A stretch of 11,269 bases of DNA, taken from NCBI GenBank assembly GCA_036939975.1, contig JALLPB010001087.1, positions 1 through 11,269 on the forward strand, read 5' to 3'. The notes under the pieces were generated by a model that was given only the letters and a program-made list of their open reading frames with translations, did not search any database and was not told the origin of the DNA. This document shows, piece by piece, positions 1 to 8,500 of the stretch (positions are counted from its first letter, which is position 1; every line of letters starts with the position of its first letter). Made by a program: the position numbers and the translations under genes. The stretch comes from Cyclostephanos tholiformis. Lineage: Eukaryota > Bacillariophyta > Thalassiosirophyceae > Thalassiosirales > Thalassiosiraceae.

Positions 1-115
1 GAGGAGGAGATGGCCAAAATATTTAGGAGGAGATGGCCAAAATATTTAGAACCTCGCGGAGGAGGAGGAGACGGCTAAAATGAGGGCAAGCCCCCTTAAT
101 TCCCTCAACCTCAAT
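1..115. repeat. Dispersed 115-bp repeat, copy A
   Basis: This stretch is identical, base for base by eye, to 5054-5168 in the same orientation. It contains a perfect 23-bp tandem duplication (4-26 and 27-49, unit beginning GAGGAGATGGCC) and a degenerate third unit near 65-81. The similarity stops abruptly after base 115. The left end cannot be seen because the window begins inside the repeat. No terminal inverted repeats or coding capacity are visible, so the class is unknown; a non-autonomous mobile element fragment or a minisatellite-bearing repeat are both possible. Confidence 0.9.
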
Positions 116-285
116 CTCGCCTGTCGGTCACCTCACCCGCGCCCTTCAAAACTTTTGCGTTTTGAACTTTCGACCTCATGGCATCAATAACTAGTCTCTC
201 CTGCTCTGTCCATGATATGCACGCAAGCGCTACATACAGCCACGACATCATTATTTAACCCCGACCTCAGCATACTAACACCAAG
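116..285 (+). promoter_or_regulatory. Upstream region of the transporter gene
   Basis: This 170-bp stretch lies between the 115-bp repeat and the transporter start codon. It contains a TATA-like TTATTTAA at 251-258, about 28 bp before the ATG, and a perfect 8-bp inverted repeat with a 6-base loop (145-152 and 159-166). If the TATA-like site works, the 5' leader would be very short. No recognised operator or transcription factor site was identified. Confidence 0.35.
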
Positions 286-1951
286 ATGAGGGTCAACGCC
301 GCCTCACTCCTAGCGGCCATGCCGATGGCCGCATTCGTCAAGGCCGATGCATTCATCTCGCCCTCATCGCCCCTCGTCGTCTCCACCGCCATTAAACGTG
401 ATGGCCTCGCGAGGGTCCCCCTCGCCCACGGCAGTTTCTCCCGTCGTCAACGTCGAGAGGCATGCTCGCCTTGGTCGACGACCGCAATGGAAATGTCCGG
501 CGGCGGCGGCGGCGGTGGCGGTGATGCGCTGTCCACGGAGGGGACGGCGACCATCCCCGACGAGATCTTCAACCTGGTGAAGAGCATCATTGGAGCCGGA
601 GTGTTGAGCTTGCCGGCAGGTGAGTTTTTCGCCCCCTTGTTACTTATCGATGAACGTCCTCATTCTATTGTTACTCGTCATCGATATGTCAGGAATCGCC
701 GCATTCGGGAATGCGCCCAGTGCCCTTATCCCCGCCACTATCATCACCACGGCCATAGGCGCCATCTCCGCGTACACATTCATGCTCATCGCTCGCGTGT
801 GCAAAATGACCGGCGCGACGTCGTACGCAGATTGCTGGGATAAGACGCGAGGGACGAAGACCTCGTGGATCATCGCCCTCTCGTCCGCGTTGGATTGCTT
901 CATGGGGAATCTATCATATTCAATGATCCTCGCTGACTCCATTCGCGGCTTGCTATCTACGTTCTCGATCACCACCACTAGGACGCGATCCCTCATCGGC
1001 GTGACGTCGCTAATCCTCCTCCCCTTGTGTCTGGTGAAGAATCTCTCGTCCCTGGCGCCGTTCTCCCTGTTGGGAATAATGGGCATGGCATATACCGCCT
1101 TCGCGATTGGTATACGTTACTTCGGCGGGGCCTACGCCGCCGGCGGTCGCTTCCTCCCCGACGTCGGCGCCGCCCTGCAGCCGAGCTTCGGTACCATCGG
1201 TGCCTCCGGCGTTATCTCCCCCAACTCTCTCATATTGGTATGCATGCTGAGCACGGCGTACATCGCGCATTTCAATGCGCCGCGATTCCTCCGCGAGCTC
1301 AAGGACAACACCATGCCGCGGTTCGGCAAGATGACGGGGATATCGTTCGGATTTTGCACCGCCTTCTACGCCGCCGTCTCGGCGATGGCATTCTTGACAT
1401 TTGGGGCCAATTGTGATGGACTTATTTTGAACAACTACTCCACCAAGGACCTTTTGATCAGTGCCAGTCGTTTCGCGGTGGCGATTTCGTTGATCTTCTC
1501 GTAAGTGCAAAGATTCAGTTGACTCGCAAGGGACATCATTTCGTACAACTATTTTCCAACACTTGACGATTATTTCCTACACCTCAGCTACCCCCTTCTT
1601 TTCGTGGGGACAAGAGATGGCACTCTTGACCTGTTCAAAGTGCCAGAGGAGAAACGGTCTGCTTCCCTCCTAAATCAAACTACATTAGTCCTACTCGGCA
1701 TGATCACTGCACTTGCATGGAAGCTTACCGATCTGTCATTTGTCTCGTCCATCAGCGGAGCTGTGTTTGGAACTGCGCTCATTTTCGTATTTCCTTCACT
1801 CATGTTCCGCGGGGCTATCAAAAACCTCGGTGATAAGGCCACCGATCAGCAGAAACAAGAAGGGACGTTTGCCATGATTGTGAATCTCATCGGCATCGTT
1901 GTTGCGGCCATCGGAACCAAAATGAGTTTGCAGGGCTCGGGGGGGCACTAA
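286..1951 (+). CDS. Amino acid/auxin permease-family transporter, plastid-type presequence
   Basis: Spliced coding model 286-619, 693-1500 and 1588-1951 gives 501 aa. The family (AAAP, SLC38/SLC36-like) moves amino acids across membranes, usually with H+ or Na+. The hallmark first helix NLVKSIIGAGVLSLPAGIAA (about residues 96-115) is created exactly by joining exons 1 and 2. About eleven hydrophobic segments can be picked out, near residues 95-115, 118-146, 167-189, 211-229, 233-253, 286-305, 325-348, 365-386, 408-428, 432-452 and 473-491. Residues 1-22 form a signal-peptide-like stretch followed by F23 (KADA/FISPSS), resembling the diatom plastid ASAFAP motif, then an Arg/Ser/Thr-rich region and an eight-Gly run (72-79). 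The start was chosen because it yields this presequence. The substrate cannot be deduced. Location in a plastid membrane is inferred; ER or another endomembrane is the alternative. Confidence 0.88.
620..692 (+). other. Intron 1 of the transporter gene (73 bp)
   Basis: Donor GTGAGT at 620 and acceptor GTCAG ending at 692. Splicing (phase 1) rebuilds the Gly codon in SLPAG and continues into IAAFGNAPSA, as expected for the first transmembrane helix of this family. Reading through the intron in the exon-1 frame leaves the transporter sequence and stops at 843. Confidence 0.9.
1501..1587 (+). other. Intron 2 of the transporter gene (87 bp)
   Basis: Donor GTAAGT at 1501 and acceptor CTCAG ending at 1587. 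Splicing rebuilds a Ser codon (phase 2) and joins ISLIFS to YPLLFVGTRD, keeping one hydrophobic helix continuous. Without splicing, an in-frame TAA at 1502-1504 would end the protein before its last three membrane helices. Confidence 0.9.
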
Positions 1952-2638
1952 AGTAGTGAAAAGGGTGTATTTTATAATGCAATGAATAGGGGGAAGCATG
2001 ACACGACAAGTAGGAAGCGTGGCAAAGTATCAGCATGTCGTTGACGTCGTCGTTTACTTGATATAGCAGTGTTATGACATTGTTATTGTTACTGCATCTA
2101 GTCTGACAAAACGTGCAAAATAGTAGTCTTTGTTCTTGATCACAATACATCTGCGAAGTCAAGCACTAGGGGAGGCGTTAGAGGTATCCCAACCCCACGG
2201 TCTGAGCTCTCGGACCTGCTTCTGTGTTAGTGTGATACGGCCAAAAGGGCTGATGCATTTAAATTTAGTTATTACTGCCCGGATTAAACGCACCACGGGA
2301 AATGTTTGGTCCGATAGTGATGATGATACCGACCAAGGGTTAACAGGAAGAGTATCCGCAAGCATAAGCCGAAGAAGAGGTGACAATACACCATTCCGGA
2401 CCTGTTTCACGCAAGTTTTCCTGAAAATGAGACTCTCTGCCAAGATCTGTTAATTTATCTGCGCACTTTTCTCTTTCAGTGCGTTTTTCTAGTGAAAAAA
2501 GGAATCCTAAGCGTACAGGCAAGTTACTACTGGTGTTGCTATTCTATCAAATGTGTGCTCCCTCCATCAAGGATGGGTACCTACCAGAAATCTTCAACTT
2601 AAAATGGCAGTTCATATAAGGTGATTTCTCGAAGCTAA
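1952..2638. other. Intergenic region between transporter and HSF 3' ends
   Basis: This 687-bp gap lies between two convergent genes and should contain both 3' untranslated regions. No tRNA, rRNA, known repeat or conserved protein was recognised. Overlapping short open frames exist at 2130-2453 (+) and 2159-2443 (-), but their translations resemble nothing known and have no supporting splice pattern. Confidence 0.5.
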
Positions 2639-3988
2639 TTAAGTGAATGGATCGATCGAGCATACAAAGTCAATTTCGGACTTCCTAAAATATGTATCAC
2701 AAGAATCTTCCTCGACAAAGGTACTTTCAGCCAGATTTACATGCTGTCGGGGATGGTCAGGTTCTCGTCCTTGAGGATAATTCCGATTCATCCCTACCCA
2801 TGACACGTCATTCGAAGTAAAGCTGTTCTCTATTCTAGATGAAAGATGATTGGGGTCAAGCCAGTCCCCAGAATTGATCAAGCTACGAATCATTTCAGAC
2901 GGCATAGTCACCTTCGTTGCACATGGCGAAGCAATGGAATGACGACGAAAATTTTTCTTGGGCCTCGGGAATGCTTGATCAGCACACTTCCCAATTTTTA
3001 GGCGGCCTTCAGATGGGACGTCATCAGAAAATGTCAGTGGGGGAGAGAACTTGGGACGATACAACTCCAAGTTCGAAATGACTGACGTTGCTGGTTTAGT
3101 TTTGTTCGAGGATAAACCATTCGGGTCTTGGGAGAACAGATTGTCAAGGCTCGACATCGAGGATGAATCGAAGTCCTCTCCTGCGAATTCGGTAGTTAGC
3201 CATTTATTGAAATCATCACCCAACAGGCTCTGTGAGGATGCGGTAAGCTCCACAGGCGCGGGAGAGATATTTTCGAGATCCCTGGAGGTGGCCATCGCCC
3301 GTAGAACTAGCAATTCTTCCGCTGTAACCTTCGACGCAGTAATGCACCCCGTCGTCGCGCGCCTTTGCGCCTTCGGCACGGCTGCGGTATCAGAAGAAGC
3401 ACTCGTGCGACCGATCGAGGGCGACGACGGCCCCTTGAATATGGGGTATACGATCGTCATCGCAAGCTCGGGTTTGCCCCTTACGAAGTCCTTGTGGTAA
3501 TACGCTCCCATCTTTCGCCCGGAGGCAATCCTTACAAAGTTCCACCGCTTGAGCCTCCGAGTGAAGCTCGTGAACTTCAATTTCATCGCACCCCCCCCCC
3601 GTCCACCAAAGTATTTCGATAATATGACTCGCGTGAATTCTTCCTTGTTGGCGATGACGAAATTCGTCCCGCATTCCAACCAGTGTATAATGCTGTCCGA
3701 ACTCTCGTCGGAAACGATTGCGTGCAGCAGTAAGGGGAAAGAACTGCCGTGATCAAGTTCTGTAATGGGAAAATCACTGCCATGGGAGGTATTGGATGTG
3801 ACTGCCGTTGAACCAAGAGACGATGGGGATTTGGATCCCGATTCACGGACATCGGGAGTCTTGTGCAACTGTTCCAATTCATCAGTCTCAAAAAAATCCA
3901 TAATATTGTATTCATCTAAACGGATAGCGCTACCGTTGAAGAGTTCCGAGCTACCGTTGTCATCATGAGGAGGAGCCATGTTGTTCAT
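2639..3988 (-). CDS. Heat shock factor-type transcription factor
   Basis: This single-exon gene encodes 449 aa. Residues about 83-180 match the HSF DNA-binding domain: FPLLLHAIVSDE, then IIHWLECGTNFVIANKEEF, the recognition-helix segment KFTSFTRRLKRWNF (138-151), and GAYYHKDFVRGKPEL (161-175). Such proteins act in the nucleus and bind inverted nGAAn elements; diatoms carry many copies. The segment between YF (126-127) and KFTSF (GGRGGGAMKL) is about seven residues longer than in textbook HSFs, and is partly encoded by a run of ten C on the plus strand (3591-3600). No clear HR-A/B coiled coil follows the domain, so oligomerisation is unproven. The acidic N-terminus (DFFETDELEQL, 31-41) and Ser/Asp-rich middle (about 250-290) could be activation regions. 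M4 is an alternative start. The gene is divergent from the trehalose gene. Individual target genes cannot be inferred. Confidence 0.88.
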   Translation of the reverse strand: MNNMAPPHDDNGSSELFNGSAIRLDEYNIMDFFETDELEQLHKTPDVRESGSKSPSSLGSTAVTSNTSHGSDFPITELDHGSSFPLLLHAIVSDESSDSIIHWLECGTNFVIANKEEFTRVILSKYFGGRGGGAMKLKFTSFTRRLKRWNFVRIASGRKMGAYYHKDFVRGKPELAMTIVYPIFKGPSSPSIGRTSASSDTAAVPKAQRRATTGCITASKVTAEELLVLRAMATSRDLENISPAPVELTASSQSLLGDDFNKWLTTEFAGEDFDSSSMSSLDNLFSQDPNGLSSNKTKPATSVISNLELYRPKFSPPLTFSDDVPSEGRLKIGKCADQAFPRPKKNFRRHSIASPCATKVTMPSEMIRSLINSGDWLDPNHLSSRIENSFTSNDVSWVGMNRNYPQGREPDHPRQHVNLAESTFVEEDSCDTYFRKSEIDFVCSIDPFT

Positions 3989-4010
3989 ATAAAAGGGAGC
4001 AGGGCCAACC

Positions 4011-4020
4011 TTATATATTT
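4011..4020 (-). promoter_or_regulatory. TATA-like site before the HSF gene
   Basis: On the minus strand this reads AAATATATAA. It lies only about 22-32 bp upstream of the assigned ATG at 3988. If transcription starts at the usual distance, the leader would be almost absent and translation might begin at the second Met (codon starting at 3979). It could also be an AT-rich coincidence. Confidence 0.35.
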
Positions 4021-5053
4021 AGAGTGCACCTGCATTAGGTTTGAAGTGCATTTCTAGAGAGAAAGGTAGAGAGAGCGAGGATGATGTTGTGGTTCTTTTT
4101 TAGACTCTTTTGAGAGAAGGAAAAATCTCTCCAACATTTCCCCCACAAACTTCTTTTGTCTTCTTCTTAGTTAACATGTGTCCCTTAAGAAAATTAAAGA
4201 TTCGATTTAGGCGGGGATTATATTCCGATAGACGAATAGAGCAATAGCAAAACTTCCCTCCGCTTTCTCGTTTTTTTTCCTGTTGCTCTATTGAGGTGAT
4301 TATATTCGTCCGGATCGAGCAATAATAAAAATTATCAGATCAAGTTTTCCTTCTTGAGAGGTTCCTTGCCCATGCCTCTCACACATCTTCATCAAAAAAA
4401 GATGAAAAAAGTATCCTACAATGTTTGGTGAATCTTAAGATACACTAAAAGGGAAGATCATGTCATTTGTTTTGTTGGCGTGCAGATTTTTATTCATCTG
4501 GGCTTCAGTAACAAGGTTGAGGGAATTATTTACATAGTACAAGTCTTACATATGCTACTTGCCCATCAATTTGGATTTCCAGTGAATGAAACTTATTTTT
4601 GTCAACAGCCATATGTAGCTTGGTATGGAGCTGGAAAGTTTGGCGGACAAGTTCTGGATCCCCGAGTTGTCCAAAAACCAAATTTGGCCCTAAGTTGTCC
4701 GGGTTCATGAAGGAGCTCATGAGTTTTGTACTAGGTGCTCCCAAGTTGTCCAAATATCAAACTTGTTCCCAAGATGTTCGCCTTGGACATCTATTGGACA
4801 AGTTTCTAGCTAGCGGTCAAGTTCCAAGCTCGTGTCATTGTTAGTATCATTTGCACCAGCCGGCCCAAAAGCAGCTGGCCAGGACTTGAAAAAAAATAGT
4901 ACACCAGAGATCTGTCTCACTCTTCCTCTCTCCACTCTCTCCCATTCCCTCAGGCTCGGTACCTATGGTACTCTATCCTACAGCAAAAATATTGTTTTAG
5001 GAGGGATTCAATTGCGGCGCAATTTTTCCTTTAATTCACCATTCCCTGCGGAG
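4021..5053. other. Intergenic region upstream of HSF, with degenerate repeats
   Basis: This is the left two-thirds of the non-coding region between the divergent HSF and trehalose genes. Near HSF it is GA/CT-rich (about 4050-4160). GATTATATTC occurs at 4216-4225 and 4298-4307, each followed by a similar AGCAATA-containing stretch. From about 4645 to 4804, 9-bp variants around GTTGTCC and GGACAAG recur. A 15-bp palindrome lies at 5010-5024. Short open frames at 4480-5131 have no family resemblance. No RNA gene was recognised. Confidence 0.5.
4645..4804. repeat. Degenerate GTTGTCC/GGACAAG repeat cluster
   Basis: GGACAAGTT occurs at 4645-4653 and 4796-4804. GAGTTGTCC at 4664-4672 and AAGTTGTCC at 4692-4700 and 4743-4751 lie between them. 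The stretch following 4664 aligns imperfectly with the stretch following 4743 (a 79-bp offset, both continuing as CCAAA...CCAAA-like sequence). This looks like an old, diverged tandem duplication or remnant element; no open frame in it is convincing. Confidence 0.5.
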
Positions 5054-5168
5054 GAGGAGGAGATGGCCAAAATATTTAGGAGGAGATGGCCAAAATATTT
5101 AGAACCTCGCGGAGGAGGAGGAGACGGCTAAAATGAGGGCAAGCCCCCTTAATTCCCTCAACCTCAAT
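5054..5168. repeat. Dispersed 115-bp repeat, copy B
   Basis: Identical to 1-115 with the same orientation, including the internal 23-bp tandem duplication (here 5057-5079 and 5080-5102). The preceding bases extend the GAG triplet run to 5051. After 5168 the sequence diverges completely from that following copy A. Perfect identity of non-coding DNA about 5 kb apart suggests a recent duplication or insertion, or gene conversion. Confidence 0.9.
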
Positions 5169-5531
5169 GTAGATAGGTAGGTAAATACATCGTGTACCAC
5201 CGTATCATCCTACCTTTACGATTCGATAAGTACTAGGTACCAAATGGTATGATACGCCATTTTTTGCAAAAACGTAAGTCGCGCATCATCCGTTTTTTTG
5301 TTTTTTGATGTTGACATCTCCGAGGAAGCGAAGGGGCCCCCCGTCCATGGACAGCTAGCTACCATACCTAGATAGCAGCAGCTAGCAGCCCCTGATTGAG
5401 GAAGGGAATAAATACCATATCATCTACCGTTATCATCCGAGCAAGGTCAGGAATCGCCCCTCCTCCTCTTCACTCTCTGCAACCACCACTCGAATAGTAA
5501 AGTCGGCATCCAGAGAAAAGACGAACACACG
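5169..5531 (+). promoter_or_regulatory. Upstream region of the trehalose gene
   Basis: This 363-bp stretch lies between repeat copy B and the start codon. TATCATC occurs three times (5203-5209, 5418-5424, 5431-5437); its reverse complement contains the GATA core. An inverted pair CGTATCAT / ATGATACG sits at 5201-5208 and 5249-5256. An AT-rich AATAAATA near 5407-5414 is about 120 bp before the ATG and could be a core promoter element. All assignments here are by inspection only. Confidence 0.35.
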
Positions 5532-8500
5532 ATGTTGGAGGATCCTCCTCATGGCGGCGTCGTTCGCGTCCACCTCGCTTGTCGCGCGGCATTGCCCGTC
5601 GGGTCGACATTGCGCGTCACCGGATCCCACCTCTGGGATCCCACGGAGTGGCGTCGCGGCTCGTCGTCCGAGGGGGGGGATGACGTCGACGACGACGACG
5701 TCGACGTCGTCGTCATCGACGACGACGATGCTCGAACGAAAACGTCGACTTTGGGACGTGGCACGCGCGATCCCCGATCTCACGAACAATGCGCACCGTC
5801 GAGCGTCGAGATGGTGACGTGTCCCGACACATATCCCCTCTGGAGGACGAGGAGGCCGATCGTCCTAACGACGACGACGCGCGGCCAAGGGGACGGCGGC
5901 GATCGCGGCGTGATTTGTCATAGGTATCGGTACCTAGTCGCCACGCCCGGCGCGGCCGTGGTGGGAACGACGAGCGTCGAACGCGTCGCCGTCAGCGACG
6001 TTCGCGACGTCCGCGACATGATGCTCGAAACTAGGATATCGACCTCGTCGGCCCACTCCTCGGGGAATCCATCGAACCGCGACGATTCCGCATTCCTCGA
6101 GGACCAGGTCGTCAGCTACGACGACGACGACGACGACGACGACTTCCCCCAGACGCTTTGGGAGGATCCCTTCTCCCCACAAGGAGGAGAAAGAGGAGGG
6201 AGGGGGTGGGGTGACGTCTCGACCGCGACGATGACGACGACGTCCACGGGTGGAGGCGGCGGATTCGTCGTCGTACCGACGGACCACGACCTGTCGAACT
6301 TGCCCTATCGAACGATACGCGTCGACGTGAAGACGTCGCGGACCATCGTTCGACGATCGAGCGAACGGATGGACGACGACGACGACGACGATGGGGGTAT
6401 TACTGCTACTACACCCTCCCCCCCCGAATCATATACCGAGGACGGCGTACTCATCGACAACTGGAACGATAAGAACGACGTCACGTTCGGACCGTATCGC
6501 GAGCTCGAGAGGCTCGGCGCTCGTAGACTCGGCGGTGGTGGAGGGGGGGGAGCCAAGGAGGAGGCGGGAGGTGGCATCGACGCCCCAATGGCGATTTCTT
6601 CCTCGTCGTCGTCGAAGGAGGAGGAGGAGGACGGCGATGCGACGATGGCGGCGACAACGGAGGTCGACGAGGTGATGGACAAACAGGGACCGCAAGGCGG
6701 TGGTGGTCGACGAATATTCATAGTGTGCTACCACCTGCCCGTGATCGTCTCAAAGGACGACGTCACGGGAAATTGGTGTGCCCGGTGGGCGGAATCCCTC
6801 CTCGCCAAGACTGAGGACAGCTCCTTCGTCGCGGCGTACAATCCCCATTGGGTCGGTACCGTCACCTTGTCGAATTCGATGATAGTCGACGATGACGACA
6901 GGCGTGAACTGCAGTCCGTATTGTCGACCATGGACTGCACGGCCCTCTTCTTCGACGACGACGTGCGCGATGCGCACTACATGGGTTTCTGCAAGCAGGT
7001 CCTATGGCAGGCTTTCCATCACGTTGACCTGTTGGACATGCGCGATCCGGCCTTTAAGATCGACTTGGATTCCACGTCCGTCAAGCTCCAGATGGACGGG
7101 ACGCTGCGCGACCTGCGAAGCTCGTGGGACCAACGCCAGGTCGGGCATTGGTACGAGGCGTTCAAGATCGTGAATGGCACGTTCGCGAGGGAGGTTGCCA
7201 GTATGGTCCGACCGGACGATATCGTTTGGGTCCACGATTACCACCTTTCCCTCATGCCTCTGCTGCTCGGCGACGAGGAAAGGAAAGCGAACGGGTCTGG
7301 GGCACGATTGACGAAGAAGATATTTTTTCTCCACGTTCCCTTCCCCCACAGCATGATATTCAAGGAAATGGAGTGCGGTCCGGACATATTGGAGGGGATG
7401 CTGAACGCTGACGTCGTCGGCTTTCACGGGTTCACGGATGCGAGACACTTTTTGTCAAGCGCGAAGCGTATCCTTGGGGTGGCCCACGAGAGCTTCGAGG
7501 GGGGCCTGATTGGGATCAAGTACAAGAAGAGGATCGTGGTGGTGACGATGAGCAGCGTGTCCATAGAGCCTCCGATAGTCAGCGGTGAGAGATTCACATT
7601 CCATATCTTTGATTGCTCACTTTTGTCCGGAATTGTATTTAATGCCTCGTGCTTACATGTTGTTTTCTTGTTCAATTTCTCTCGCGTTACTAACATAGCG
7701 GCGATGAAACTCCAAACAACGATCGACGGTGAAGCCGCGCTGCGAAAAAAGCACGCCGGCAGGATCATAATTGCTGGTCTCGATTGCGCTCAGTACCTCT
7801 CCGGAGTAGGACCGAAGCTGTCCGCCTATGAGAGACTCCTACGGGACTCCCCCACTTGGAGAACGACGCTTGTATTGGTCCAACGATGTTTGATCCCGGG
7901 AGCCCGGCTGTTGGACGAGGCGAAGTCACTTCGCGAGATCAGATCAATGGTTAGGTCAATCAAGTCCAAGTACGGTGACTCGGTCATTGATTACGAGGAG
8001 GTTCTCGGCAGCACATTGCCTCTGGATCAACGCTTGGCCCTCTGGAGGGCGTCCGACTGTCTTTTGAACACCGAGGTTCGCGGGGGTTTGAATCTGTGGC
8101 CGCTGGAGTATATCTACGCCCAAAAGGGACTTGACGTGCCAGGCATTGTGATTGCGTCAGAGTTTACGGCGGTCAATTCTATCCTCAATGGAGCTCTTCG
8201 AATCAGTCCTTACGATATGAAAAACACCTTGGCAACTATCGACAAAGCCCTGACAATGAGCAAGGATGAAAGGGGTGGAAGACACTTTCGCGATATTGAG
8301 TTTGTGTCGTCTTCCTCGTCTGCTCAATGGATCAAAAACATCTTACGAGATGTGCATATCAACGACGACGATGATGTATCCAAGGTGAAGCTGCTATCAT
8401 CAAAGAATCGAACTGTGGCGCAATTCTTGGAAATCGAGCGGGATAGGCAATTTACTTATCTCGACCCGAAGCCGGTCATCTCCGCGTACAAGTCATCCTC

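Noticed and set aside
4350..4366. Heat shock element upstream of the HSF gene (TTCTTGAGAGGTTC)
   Set aside because: The three units are out of 5-bp register by one base and the middle one is GAG rather than GAA; too weak to call.
4480..5131. Short open frames between the HSF and trehalose genes
   Set aside because: They run through degenerate repeats and the 115-bp dispersed repeat, with no family resemblance or plausible splice structure.
5934..6734. Long minus-strand and alternate-frame open frames rich in Ser, Arg, Val or Pro
   Set aside because: They are by-products of GAC/GTC-rich and GGAGGA-rich codon runs in the trehalose gene.
7585..7698. Reading straight through as coding sequence, giving a single exon from 5532 to 8678
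   Set aside because: The stretch has a good donor, a branch-like TACTAAC and an acceptor, its translation is hydrophobic and unlike the family, and removing it restores the GT20 domain.
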